Shown here piece after piece: positions 37,431 to 46,230 of a stretch of DNA of 64,000 nt. The translations under genes and the position numbers were made by a program. How positions within the stretch are numbered: position 1 is the stretch's first letter; each line of letters begins with the position of its first letter. Origin of the DNA: an uncultured Flavobacteriaceae bacterium (lineage in GTDB: Bacteria; Bacteroidota; Bacteroidia; Flavobacteriales; Flavobacteriaceae); contig CANMXP010000023.1 in the NCBI GenBank assembly GCA_947501845.1, forward strand, positions 1 to 64,000, written 5' to 3'. The notes below the pieces were generated by a model, which saw only the letters and a list, made by a program, of their open reading frames with translations, was not told the DNA's origin and made no database searches.

Positions 37431-39502
37431 TATTGGTCTAAATCGATTATTATATTTTTGTCTTTATCTACCTGAACAGTACTATTAATTCCAATTACAG
37501 TAGTACTTTCGGTTTCTTCTATAATAGCTGGTCCATCAAATTTTTCATTTGGTTTTAAAGCATAACGATCATATACTGGACAATCTAAATAGCCTGTTTC
37601 TTCAAAATACACCTTACGCTTTCCTTTGTAGGCATCAGCATCTGAAGCGGCTGTAGAAAACTGTTTTACGTTCATTTCTGGTATTGGTCCTTGTACAACA
37701 ACACGCCATGTTACCATTTCTAAAGCCATACCTTCAATGGAACGATTGTATCTAAACTCATACTCCTTTTTAAAACGTCTTTCTATTTCTGAAATATTAT
37801 CTACTCCTAATTTACCTTCTGGTAATTCTATGGTTATTTCATGACCTTGACCCGCATACCTCATTTCAACTATACGCTCTACAATAGCATCTTTTTTATC
37901 TATTCTAGATTGTTTTAAGAATTGATACCCATCTTCTTCCATATTTGGCAAGAACGTGTTCACCTCATTCCAATCTAAGCTGTCTAATTCTCCAATAAAT
38001 GAGTGTATTTTTTCACTAGCTACAGGAGATACTAAAAACCCTAATGCTGATGTTACCCCTGCTCCAACAGGAACAATCAGTCGTCTCACATTTAACAGTT
38101 TAGCAACGCCAAAGGCATGTACTGGTCCTGCGCCGCCAAAACCTACCATGTTGAAATGACGAGGATCCATACCTTTTTCTAATACATGAACTCTAGCGGC
38201 ATTCGCCATATTTTCGTTCACTATTTTATGGATGCCCATGGCAGCATCTTCAATAGATATACCTAATGGTTTTGCTAACTTTATTTCTATGGCTTTCCTT
38301 GCAGCTTCTACACTTAATCGCATGTCGCCTCCTAAAAAATAATCGGCATTTAAATAACCAAGCACTAAATCTGCATCGGTAACTGTTGGATCTTCTCCCC
38401 CTCTGTTATAACACACTGGTCCTGGGGTTGATGACGCAGAATCTGGTCCTACCGTTAACAAACCAATATTATTTACACGAGCAATACTTCCGCCTCCTGC
38501 TCCAATTTCTATGAGATCTATTACTGGAATACGTACTGGTAGTCCGCTTCCTTTTTTAAATCTTTTTACACGCCCTGCTTCAAAATGATTGGTGATTTCA
38601 GGCTTTCCTTCATATATCACACAAGCCTTGGCCGTGGTTCCTCCCATATCAAAACACAACAGGTTTTCTTCTTCTAAATGTGTTCCGAAGAATACCCCTG
38701 CCATAGCACCACCTGCTGGTCCTGACTCTAGCAAATGTATAGGCGATTTACGTGCGCCATCAATAGTGGTTAATTTACCACTAGAAATCATAATATTGAT
38801 GTTGCCTTCAAATCCTGAGACTCTCAATTGTGTTTCAAAATCTTTAAGATACTTATCTGTTATGGGCTGCACATAGGCATTCATAGCTGTAGCTGAACTA
38901 CGTTCATACTCTCTAATTTCTGGCATAATTTCAGAAGACAGGCTATAATAAATATCTGGTACGTTTTCAGAAAGGAAATCTCCTAAGGCCTTTTCATGAG
39001 ATGTATTAGCAAATGAGTTTAGCAAGCAAACACCTACCGCTTCAATGCCATTATCTTTTAAAGTTTTAGCCAGATCTTTTAAAGCCTCTTTATTCATAGG
39101 CTCTAATATATTACCATGCGTATCGACACGTTCTGCCACTCCCATTCTAAGGTTTCTAGGCACTAATGGCTTTGGCATGGTTAAAAAGATATCATAAATA
39201 TCATATCTCATTTCACGACCAATCTCTAAAACATCTTCAAACCCTTTGGTTGTAATGAAAGCTGTTTTAGCGCCTTTGCGCTCAATCACTGCATTTGTTA
39301 CCAGCGTAGTACCATGTACAATACCACTCATATTTTTTACTTGAAAACCATATTTGGTTTCAATTTCCTTCACGCCATTAAAAATACCCACCGTAGGGTC
39401 TGGGTATGTTGTTAATGTTTTAGCAAAATATAATTGATTGCTATCATTATCGAACAATACAAAATCTGTAAACGTTCCTCCTATATCTATTCCTAATTTC
39501 AT
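37430..39502 (-). CDS. hyuA: hydantoinase A / oxoprolinase alpha-type subunit
   Basis: The 690-residue ATP-binding partner of HyuB. It starts MKLGIDIGGTFTDFVLFD, an actin-fold phosphate loop; NLLCFDMGGTTAKACVI and LIEIGAGGGSIARV follow, then HVLEKGMDPRHFNMVGFGGAGPVHAFG, all family signatures (given here in parts). It phosphorylates the amide/imide oxygen or a carbonyl to allow ring opening or carboxylation. Length and motifs match N-methylhydantoinase/acetone-carboxylase-type subunits. No acetone-carboxylase gamma subunit is present, which favours hydrolysis over carboxylation. Confidence 0.92.
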   Translation of the reverse strand: MKLGIDIGGTFTDFVLFDNDSNQLYFAKTLTTYPDPTVGIFNGVKEIETKYGFQVKNMSGIVHGTTLVTNAVIERKGAKTAFITTKGFEDVLEIGREMRYDIYDIFLTMPKPLVPRNLRMGVAERVDTHGNILEPMNKEALKDLAKTLKDNGIEAVGVCLLNSFANTSHEKALGDFLSENVPDIYYSLSSEIMPEIREYERSSATAMNAYVQPITDKYLKDFETQLRVSGFEGNINIMISSGKLTTIDGARKSPIHLLESGPAGGAMAGVFFGTHLEEENLLCFDMGGTTAKACVIYEGKPEITNHFEAGRVKRFKKGSGLPVRIPVIDLIEIGAGGGSIARVNNIGLLTVGPDSASSTPGPVCYNRGGEDPTVTDADLVLGYLNADYFLGGDMRLSVEAARKAIEIKLAKPLGISIEDAAMGIHKIVNENMANAARVHVLEKGMDPRHFNMVGFGGAGPVHAFGVAKLLNVRRLIVPVGAGVTSALGFLVSPVASEKIHSFIGELDSLDWNEVNTFLPNMEEDGYQFLKQSRIDKKDAIVERIVEMRYAGQGHEITIELPEGKLGVDNISEIERRFKKEYEFRYNRSIEGMALEMVTWRVVVQGPIPEMNVKQFSTAASDADAYKGKRKVYFEETGYLDCPVYDRYALKPNEKFDGPAIIEETESTTVIGINSTVQVDKDKNIIIDLDQ

Positions 39503-39607
39503 GTGCTTATATTCATTTCTTTAAAGGTCACATGTAACATCTATATAACCATTTTCGCTATGTGATTAAACTTTTAATATATGGATGTTTCATATGTTTA
39601 AAATTGG

Positions 39608-39630
39608 CATTGGGTTAAGATCTCCCAATG
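39608..39630 (-). terminator. hairpin after the SDR gene
   Basis: Seven-bp perfect stem CATTGGG/CCCAATG with a 9-nt loop, 3 bp beyond the SDR stop codon; on the minus strand it is followed by a short AATTTT stretch. It plausibly ends the six-gene operon that starts at 44730. The stem is short, so it may be leaky into hyuA. Confidence 0.45.
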
Positions 39631-39633
39631 TTA

Positions 39634-40467
39634 CTAATGATATTCTTCTCCTCCAGAGACATTCATTGCCTCTCCTGTTATATAATCGGCCTGATCTGAA
39701 GCTAAAAACACTACTGCTTTAGCTATGTCTTCAACAAGCCCTGTTCTTTTTAATGGATTTTTATCTACAATACTCTGTAAATAATCGTCATAATTCAACC
39801 CTAGTTTATCACTAAAAAATTTGTTTTGCCAATGTCCAAGCCCTGTAGTTATATGGTTAGGACATACAGCATTTACTCTTATTTTATCTTTACCAAGTTC
39901 AACAGCGTTAGAACGTGTTAAACCAATCATTCCGTGTTTTGAAGCTGTATAAGCTGCGGCATAAGGAAAACCTGATTTGGCGGCTTGACTTGCTACATTT
40001 ATTATAGCACCTCCATGACCTTGTTCTATCATTGTAGCGACAGCGTGTTTAGAACATAAAAACGCTCCTTTAAGATTTACATTTAAAACGGCATCCCAAC
40101 TGGCTTCACTAAATTCTGTAAATGGTTCCATGATGTAACCTACACCTGCATTGTTTACCAAAATATCTAATTTTCCAAAGGTTTCTGTTGCTTTTTGAAC
40201 TAAGTTTTTTACTTGATCTTCAAAACGAATATCGCAGGCAAAGGCTATGGCATTTCCTCCTGCTTTTTTACAATCTTCAACAATAGCTTCCATCTCTCCT
40301 GATGTACCAATATGTTCTTTACTAAACTTATCTCCCGATGGTACTCCAATATCTGTAATTACAACATTACAACCTTCTGAAGCAAATCTTAAAGCGATAG
40401 CTTCTCCTATTCCTTGGTGTCTTCCAGACCCAGTTATAATAACCGTTTTTCCTTGTAAATTATACAT
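39634..40467 (-). CDS. short-chain dehydrogenase/reductase
   Basis: A 277-residue NAD(P)-dependent SDR: cofactor motif TGSGRHQGIGEAIALRFA, NNAG at about 106, catalytic Ser in NVASQAAKSG, and Tyr/Lys in YAAAYTASKHGM; the C-terminus MNVSGGEEYH is normal. It oxidises or reduces an alcohol/ketone. It lies 1 bp after the HapK-like gene and is the last gene of the hydratase/aldolase operon, so it may process a hydroxyacid or keto-acid intermediate. Confidence 0.9.
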   Translation of the reverse strand: MYNLQGKTVIITGSGRHQGIGEAIALRFASEGCNVVITDIGVPSGDKFSKEHIGTSGEMEAIVEDCKKAGGNAIAFACDIRFEDQVKNLVQKATETFGKLDILVNNAGVGYIMEPFTEFSEASWDAVLNVNLKGAFLCSKHAVATMIEQGHGGAIINVASQAAKSGFPYAAAYTASKHGMIGLTRSNAVELGKDKIRVNAVCPNHITTGLGHWQNKFFSDKLGLNYDDYLQSIVDKNPLKRTGLVEDIAKAVVFLASDQADYITGEAMNVSGGEEYH

Positions 40468-40468
40468 T

Positions 40469-40780
40469 TTAAGCTATTTGTTCTGAAATTATAAACATTG
40501 GGTTATCTGCAAAAGACTGAAATTGTGCTGCTACTTTTTGCATGGTTTCTGATCCCACTTCTTCTCCTAATTTTGCCATATCATTGATTTCTAAAACTTC
40601 ACAATATTGATAAGGTGAATTGTTTTCTGTCCCCATGATATTTCCCAACTTAAATACTTTAAATGAATCTACAGAAGCCATACTTGATGCTGTAGGCACA
40701 TCTGTTTCCTTAGCCCATTTTTCATACGCATCTCTCGCATTTTCATCTTTCAAATTAAACAATACTACTAGTGCTGCCAT
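40469..40780 (-). CDS. HapK/REDY-like small protein
   Basis: A 103-residue protein resembling the REDY-like HapK family, a dimeric alpha-beta (ferredoxin-like) fold: VVLFNLKDENARDAYEKWA, then SVDSFKVFKLGNIMG, SPYQYCEVLEIND and KVAAQFQSFADNPMFI. The family takes its name from a protein of the prodigiosin (tripyrrole pigment) gene cluster of Hahella; its biochemical role is unclear. Here it is co-transcribed with an aldolase and SDR. EthD-like proteins are the alternative assignment, but the block order fits HapK better. Confidence 0.55.
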   Translation of the reverse strand: MAALVVLFNLKDENARDAYEKWAKETDVPTASSMASVDSFKVFKLGNIMGTENNSPYQYCEVLEINDMAKLGEEVGSETMQKVAAQFQSFADNPMFIISEQIA

Positions 40781-40795
40781 ATTATTTTGATTTTA

Positions 40796-41557
40796 TTACT
40801 GTCTTGCCTTTAAAAAGGCATTTCCTGATGTTTTTATTAAACCTTGTACAGAATTCATAACAAGAGAAGCGCCTCTTTTTATAAGTGCTTCTGCTTGTTC
40901 TGCATTTCCTGCTACGGTACCAAACCATTTTCCTGAATCTAAAATGGTTGTAAAAATTTCGTCTAAAACCTTTTTTACCTCGTCATGCCCAGGACCATCA
41001 TAATACCCCATAGACATTGCTAAATCTCTTGGTCCTATTATAAATCCATCTACACCTTCAATTTCACATAATTCAGGAAGGTTTTTAACACATTCCATAG
41101 TTTCTATTTGTGGTAAAACCAGTGTTTGTTCATTAGCAAACTTCACATATGCTGCCTGACTCATTGGTCCTTGCATATAATCTGCAGCTCTTACAGGTCC
41201 TAATCCTCTTTTTCCTAAGGGTGGATACTTTATGGCTTCTACTAACTGTTTTACATCTTCAACATTATCTATAGTAGGCATCATAACCCCCATAATACCA
41301 GCATCCATGTATTGAAGAATAAGTTTTGTATCTACACTTCTTATTCTGGCTAAAGGTGTTGTTTTTCTAAGCTCACAAGCTCTTACTAAATTAGTAATAT
41401 CTGAAGCAGAAATTGCCCCATGCTCTCCATCAATCATATAAAAATCCATTCCTAATAGACCGATGTATTCACAAATAGTAGGATCTATGGTGGGAGATAT
41501 AACTCCTAAACCAGCTTTTCCTTCCGCTATTCTTTTTTTAAGTTGATTTTCTCTCAT
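40796..41557 (-). CDS. HpcH/HpaI aldolase
   Basis: A 253-residue class II (divalent metal) aldolase of the HpcH/HpaI family, which cleaves 4-hydroxy-2-oxoacids or malate-like acids to give pyruvate or oxaloacetate-type products. Motifs: FYMIDGEHGAIS, TTPLARIRS, GVMMPTIDNVE (Glu/metal region), GPVRAADYM, LPQIETMECV and GFIIGPRDLAMSMG. Cytoplasmic. Together with the neighbouring hydratase subunits it suggests hydration of a C=C bond followed by aldol cleavage, with pyruvate a likely product. Confidence 0.9.
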   Translation of the reverse strand: MRENQLKKRIAEGKAGLGVISPTIDPTICEYIGLLGMDFYMIDGEHGAISASDITNLVRACELRKTTPLARIRSVDTKLILQYMDAGIMGVMMPTIDNVEDVKQLVEAIKYPPLGKRGLGPVRAADYMQGPMSQAAYVKFANEQTLVLPQIETMECVKNLPELCEIEGVDGFIIGPRDLAMSMGYYDGPGHDEVKKVLDEIFTTILDSGKWFGTVAGNAEQAEALIKRGASLVMNSVQGLIKTSGNAFLKARQ

Positions 41558-41563
41558 CTTATT

Positions 41564-42088
41564 CTATTCAATAGTTTCTCCTTTGGCTATCTTATCTCTA
41601 ACATAATTCATTAAGCCCCCTGCTTCTCCAACTTCAGCAACAAATGGTGCTGCTGGTACAGATTGAAACTCGGTTCCTTTGGTGATGTTTTTTATGATTC
41701 CTGTATCAGGGTTGTATTCTAATTCATCACCCGTTTCACAACCTTTATCTATATCATCACAAGTTACAAAAGGCAATCCATAATTAATAGCATTTCTAAA
41801 TTGTAATCTGGCAAAACTTGTAGCAAAAACAGCTTGAATCCCTGCTCCCATTAGACCTGTTATAACATGCTCTATAGATTTTCCTCCGCCAGCAAAATTG
41901 TGAGCTGCTACAATAAAAGTATAACCATTGTCTTTAAATGCGTTTTCTTTATTGAATTCTTCTTTTACCCCAGCCATAACCCATTTACTGTTGTCTTTTG
42001 GATCTATGGCAGATGTCCAATATTCTTGAATTATAATATCGTAGGCCATAACGTAGTCGTCTGAGACCCAACATGTTCCTCTCATCAT
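41564..42088 (-). CDS. aconitase-family hydratase, small (swivel) subunit with altered active-site loop
   Basis: A 174-residue LeuD/DmdB-type subunit that closes over the Fe-S subunit. The fold signature is at 62-108: AHNFAGGGKSIEHVITGLMGA... then FATSFARLQFRNAINYGLPFV (in parts). The loop that in LeuD/aconitase reads GCGSSREH is here AGGGKSIEH, one residue longer, with Ile where the substrate-carboxylate-binding Arg normally sits. The N-terminal swivel strand (D-x-V/I-x-x-Y/D) is also diverged. It is probably active but on an unusual substrate. Separated from its large subunit by the flavin oxidase gene. Confidence 0.8.
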   Translation of the reverse strand: MMRGTCWVSDDYVMAYDIIIQEYWTSAIDPKDNSKWVMAGVKEEFNKENAFKDNGYTFIVAAHNFAGGGKSIEHVITGLMGAGIQAVFATSFARLQFRNAINYGLPFVTCDDIDKGCETGDELEYNPDTGIIKNITKGTEFQSVPAAPFVAEVGEAGGLMNYVRDKIAKGETIE

Positions 42089-42101
42089 TTCTTATTTATT
42101 T

Positions 42102-43448
42102 TTAACTTATTAATTCTTTATAAACTCTATTTGCTGATTCTGCTGCGCCTTCCATACCTCTATTTTCATGCGCTGTATGTTCTCCTGCAAAATGTATATT
42201 CCCTGCAGGTTTTATCATATCTAAAAACCAGGAGGCTTGACCTGGAGCAAACTCAATATATGCACCTTTATTGTATTTATATTGTCCCCAATTTTGAACT
42301 CCTAAATACTCTATTTTACCTGTAGAAGCTGGTCTTATCTCATTCATTTTTTTTATGGTATACTCTGCTATTTCTTTTTCTGACATCTTATCAAAAAAAG
42401 CAGTGCCTTTACCATTTACCCAGCATGCTATTTTCTTCTCTGCTGGCGATGAACTCATGTTCATTATACGCTCTAAAGGTGTATCTGTCCACATACTTAT
42501 AGGAATGCTATCATCTTCCCAATAATTAGCGCTATGTGATAAATGAATTTGCGTGATATTAGTATATGAAACTTCTTTTATAGCTTTTGCTTGATTGCTA
42601 TTTAAACTTACATTAAGTTTTATATCTCTAAGCGTGGTAAACGGTAATGTGCTTATTACTTTTTTAGCTCTATAACTTGTTCCATCTGAACAGGTAACCC
42701 TTACTTCTGTATCAGAATCATCTATTCTAGTAACCATTTTATTTGTTAAAACTGGTTTCTTTAAAGTTTCAACAATTTTATTAATAAAACTAATTGTGCC
42801 GTCTTTAAAATTCAGAGCTCTTTTTGATCCGTTATATTTACCAAAAGCTCTACTATGGTGCGCATTAATAGCAGATGTTTTATAAACATCATTATAATTT
42901 AAGCTGATATCTGCTAAAGCAATTTCTTCATCCGATAAACCATTTTGCTTTAAAAACTCACTGTACGGTTCATCAAAACTAGGGTTCTGATACCAACCAT
43001 CTAGACTTGGTAGATAATCAGATTTTCCAAGGGCCGTAAACTGATGTATATAGGGTTTCACCTCTTCCTTTGGCCAAGGATGTTTAATCTCACCATTTAG
43101 ATATATGACTGTTGGATCGTTCATGAAACTAGTAATATCAATCATCTCAACACCTGTTTCTTCTATTAATGGCAATAAATTATCATACTTATCACCAATA
43201 CCTCTGCCTCCAACATCTCTATCAATATCTGTTCTTGTAAACATTCTGCCGCCTAATCTTGAACTCCCCTCTAACAGCATATAATCTTTACCTACTTTTT
43301 CTAAAAGATTTGCCAAGAAAAGCCCAGAAATACCGCCTCCTAAAATCAAAAATTCGGTATCTAACTTTGCTGTATTACAACTTAATGGTAATAGACCTGT
43401 TGCAATACCTCCAATCGTTGCTTTTTTTATAAAAATCCTACGTTTCAA
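42102..43448 (-). CDS. exported flavin amine oxidase-type lipoprotein, copy 1
   Basis: A 448-residue FAD enzyme of the monoamine oxidase / phytoene desaturase superfamily. It starts with a Tat-like motif (KRRIFIKKA) and a lipobox ending at Cys24 (LLPLSC), so it is probably a periplasm-facing lipoprotein exported with bound FAD. The FAD site is FLILGGGISGLFLANLLE, then LLEGSSRLGGRMF; the C-terminal FAGEHTAHENRGMEGAAESANR is diagnostic (given in parts by motif FAGEHTA and GMEGA). A paralogue is at 54315-55817. Placed between the two hydratase subunit genes. Confidence 0.85.
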   Translation of the reverse strand: MKRRIFIKKATIGGIATGLLPLSCNTAKLDTEFLILGGGISGLFLANLLEKVGKDYMLLEGSSRLGGRMFTRTDIDRDVGGRGIGDKYDNLLPLIEETGVEMIDITSFMNDPTVIYLNGEIKHPWPKEEVKPYIHQFTALGKSDYLPSLDGWYQNPSFDEPYSEFLKQNGLSDEEIALADISLNYNDVYKTSAINAHHSRAFGKYNGSKRALNFKDGTISFINKIVETLKKPVLTNKMVTRIDDSDTEVRVTCSDGTSYRAKKVISTLPFTTLRDIKLNVSLNSNQAKAIKEVSYTNITQIHLSHSANYWEDDSIPISMWTDTPLERIMNMSSSPAEKKIACWVNGKGTAFFDKMSEKEIAEYTIKKMNEIRPASTGKIEYLGVQNWGQYKYNKGAYIEFAPGQASWFLDMIKPAGNIHFAGEHTAHENRGMEGAAESANRVYKELIS

Positions 43449-43461
43449 AGTCTATTAAATT

Positions 43462-44730
43462 TTATATATCAAATGTTCTTGGATCTGTTATTTCTCCTCG
43501 TATTGCCGAAGCAGCAACTACCGATGGGGATGTTAGATAAATCTCCGCTTTTTTGCTTCCCATTCTACCTGTCATATTTCTATTTCCAGCACTTAAAACA
43601 ATATCTCCATCACCCGCAACACCTGTATGAATACCCGCGCAAGCCGCACAACTAGGCGTATCTACAGCTGCGCCCGCTTCTACAAGTGTTTCTATATAAC
43701 CTGCTCTTAAAGCTTCTAAATATACTGTTTGACTGGCAGGAACTAATATCATATTCACATCTCTGTGTACTTGTTTTCCTTTCATTATTTCTGCCATAGC
43801 AGCAAAATCTTCAAGTCTTCCATTTGTACAAGTTCCAACAAATGCTTTATTAAACTTTTGTCCTATTAATTTTTCTATAGGCTGCGTATCATCTAATTTA
43901 CCAGGCATAGCGATAGTTGGGCCTAAATCTGAAACATCAATATTATACACCTGATCGTACTCAGCATCTTCATCACTGGTAATCATTTCCCAGGCATCGG
44001 AAGTTCTATTTCTTAAATACCTTTCTGTTATTTTATCTGGTGCAACTATACCGTTTTTAGCACCTAAATCTACCGTCATATTACATAAGGTCATTCTACC
44101 TGCCATACTCAAACTTTCTATGGCTGGACCAGTAAATTCCAATGCCTTATATAATAGGTGTCCGTTCCAATGCATCATACCCATGATATGTAGACTTAAA
44201 TCTTTGGCCATTACCCAAGGTTGCCATTTACCCGTAATATTAAATTTCACAGATTGTGGTATCCTAAACCATGCTTTTCCTGTGGCCATAGCTACCGCAG
44301 CATCGGTTACTCCTATTGCATTTCCAACGGCACCTACAGCGCCATAGGTATTTGCATGAGAATCTGTACCTATACTTATTGTTCCAGGTAACACGTGCCC
44401 TTGCTCAACCATGATTTGATGAGCAATACCTTGCCTTCCAAGATCATAAAAATTAGTAATATCATGCTCTTTTACTACTTCTCGCCACTCATTTAGCATG
44501 GTTGCGAACTTCTGATTTGGTGGAGGTACTAGATGATCTGAAACACAAATCACTTTGTTTTTATCAAAAACTTCCTTCTTCCCCAAAGATTTAAACTTAT
44601 CAAAACAAGTTTTACCAAGGTAGTCCATAGTCATTACAGAATTTATATCTGTCCATACCAGCTCTCCTGGTGCTAAACTATCTCTTCCGCTATTGCGGGC
44701 CATAATTTTTTCTGTTATGGTCATTCCCAT
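43462..44730 (-). CDS. aconitase-family hydratase, large (Fe-S) subunit
   Basis: A 422-residue LeuC/homoaconitase-type subunit binding a [4Fe-4S] cluster through Cys301 (FVGTCTNGR), Cys361 and Cys364 (TPSCAACAG). SDHLVPPPN, ISIGTDSHANTYGAVG and GIVAPD are other hallmarks. The two-subunit 420 + 174 layout is that of isopropylmalate isomerase, citraconase/methylmalate and 2,3-dimethylmalate dehydratases. No leucine genes are near, and the operon also encodes an aldolase, so it probably hydrates a substituted maleate or citraconate. First gene of a six-gene minus-strand operon, 53 bp from operator site 4. Confidence 0.9.
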   Translation of the reverse strand: MGMTITEKIMARNSGRDSLAPGELVWTDINSVMTMDYLGKTCFDKFKSLGKKEVFDKNKVICVSDHLVPPPNQKFATMLNEWREVVKEHDITNFYDLGRQGIAHQIMVEQGHVLPGTISIGTDSHANTYGAVGAVGNAIGVTDAAVAMATGKAWFRIPQSVKFNITGKWQPWVMAKDLSLHIMGMMHWNGHLLYKALEFTGPAIESLSMAGRMTLCNMTVDLGAKNGIVAPDKITERYLRNRTSDAWEMITSDEDAEYDQVYNIDVSDLGPTIAMPGKLDDTQPIEKLIGQKFNKAFVGTCTNGRLEDFAAMAEIMKGKQVHRDVNMILVPASQTVYLEALRAGYIETLVEAGAAVDTPSCAACAGIHTGVAGDGDIVLSAGNRNMTGRMGSKKAEIYLTSPSVVAASAIRGEITDPRTFDI

Positions 44731-44783
44731 ATTGTAAATTTTTTATTTAAAAATTGTGTCGTCTAAGATATTTATTTTATTTT

Positions 44784-44816
44784 AGTTAACAATATTAATT
44801 ATTAATAAAGTTAATC
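44784..44816. promoter_or_regulatory. 33-bp TTAA palindromic operator, site 4
   Basis: Divergent control region between the hydratase/aldolase operon (minus) and the MFS carrier gene (plus). AGTTAAC at the left, ATTAAT twice in the centre, GTTAATC at the right, at the standard offsets. The centre and the following AAAGTTAA block are almost identical to site 5 at 47474. Confidence 0.8.
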
Positions 44817-44961
44817 ATTTTTTTGAAATAAAAAAGTTTATTTCAAAAAAATAATTTTCTAATACCACATTTACGCATAAAAAGGGAAGAAACTAACTGA
44901 TAATTAGTACATTTAAATAGCCTTCCTTAAAATCATTTTTACTAACTTAAAATTTAATATT

Positions 44962-46212
44962 TTGAAAAAACGAAACTTAAAAGAATTTAAATTTGGATGG
45001 CCGGTGATACTTTCCTCCACTTTAGGCATTGGATTAGGAATGTCTCCATTGCCATTTTACACGATTGGAGTCTTTGCCATACCATTATCTCAAAAATTTG
45101 GTTGGGGTATGGATATAATAATGGGAGGTTTAACCTTTTTTACTATTGCTGCTTTATTCTCTAGCCCTCTTATTGGTTATGTAGCAGATAAAATAGGCGC
45201 TAGAAAAACTGCACTATGGTCATTAACCTTATTTGGTTTAACCTTTATTGCTTTTAGTTTTAACAATGGCTCACCTATATTATATTATGCCATATGGGTA
45301 ACAATGGCATTTGCTGGAGCAGGAACATTACCTATGACTTGGACAAGAGCTATTAATAATTGGTTTAATGAAAATAGAGGTTTAGCTCTTGGGCTTTCTT
45401 TATTAGGAACAGGTTTGTTTGGAGCTTTTGCTAAATTATACGCCTATTCATTAATCGAAAATTTTGGATGGCGAATGGCGTACCTAGGTGTTGGCTTATT
45501 ACCTCTTTTAATTGCTTTACCTGTAGCTTACTTCTTCTTTAGGGATACAGACGACCCAAAGGTTGCAGATAAAGTTGCCAAATTAAAGAAAGAAGTCCCT
45601 AATCATTCTAAAGGTAATAAAACGGGCTTAAGTGTTGCTCAAGCTTTAAAAGACTGGAAGTTCTGGCTACTGGCCTTCTCCTTTATATTAATATCATTTG
45701 CTATAGGAGGTCCCATTCCTAATTTAGAAAAATTACTAAGCAGTAAAGGTTTTGATATAGGAGATGCTGTTATTCTTGCAAGTTCAATTGGATATGCAGT
45801 ATTAATAGGACGTTTAATTGGAGGCTATTTATTGGATAGGTTTTGGGCACCAGCTGTTGCATTTATTTTACTAAGTGTTCCAGCTCTTTCTTGTTATCTT
45901 TTACAAAGTGCAGATTTAAGTTATACCAATGCCCTAATTGCTGTTATAGTCTTAGGTTTTGGTGCAGGAGTAGAATACGATTTAATGGCTTATTTAGTAT
46001 CTCGGTATTTTGGAATGAAAAATTACGCTGCCATTTACGGTTTTCTTTATGGCTTTTTTGCGATGGGAGCAGGTTTTGGACCCGTAATTTTTGGTAAGTT
46101 TTTTGCAAATACTGGAAGTTATGATACTATTTTAGGATATGCTATGATTGCTTTTTTAGTAGGTTCATTTCCTTTATTATTTTTAGGAAAATATCGGAAT
46201 TTCGGTGAATAA
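44962..46212 (+). CDS. MFS transporter
   Basis: A 416-residue 12-helix inner-membrane carrier. I use the TTG at 44962 as start (KKRNLKEFKFGWP): no ATG occurs before the first membrane segment. Loop 2-3 reads ADKIGARKTALWS, and WFNENRGLALGLSLLGTGLFG marks the helix-4/5 region of the monocarboxylate-like branch. More distant from the 23-25 kb pair. Divergent from the hydratase/aldolase operon across operator site 4; it probably imports an acid of the pathway. Followed by a flavoprotein gene 18 bp downstream. Confidence 0.85.
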   Translation: MKKRNLKEFKFGWPVILSSTLGIGLGMSPLPFYTIGVFAIPLSQKFGWGMDIIMGGLTFFTIAALFSSPLIGYVADKIGARKTALWSLTLFGLTFIAFSFNNGSPILYYAIWVTMAFAGAGTLPMTWTRAINNWFNENRGLALGLSLLGTGLFGAFAKLYAYSLIENFGWRMAYLGVGLLPLLIALPVAYFFFRDTDDPKVADKVAKLKKEVPNHSKGNKTGLSVAQALKDWKFWLLAFSFILISFAIGGPIPNLEKLLSSKGFDIGDAVILASSIGYAVLIGRLIGGYLLDRFWAPAVAFILLSVPALSCYLLQSADLSYTNALIAVIVLGFGAGVEYDLMAYLVSRYFGMKNYAAIYGFLYGFFAMGAGFGPVIFGKFFANTGSYDTILGYAMIAFLVGSFPLLFLGKYRNFGE

Positions 46213-46230
46213 TAGTTAATTGTATTCAAG

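Noticed and set aside
43462-44730. Leucine biosynthesis leuC/leuD
   Set aside because: No leuA, leuB or ilv genes nearby; the small subunit has a changed substrate loop, and the operon contains an aldolase and a flavin oxidase instead.
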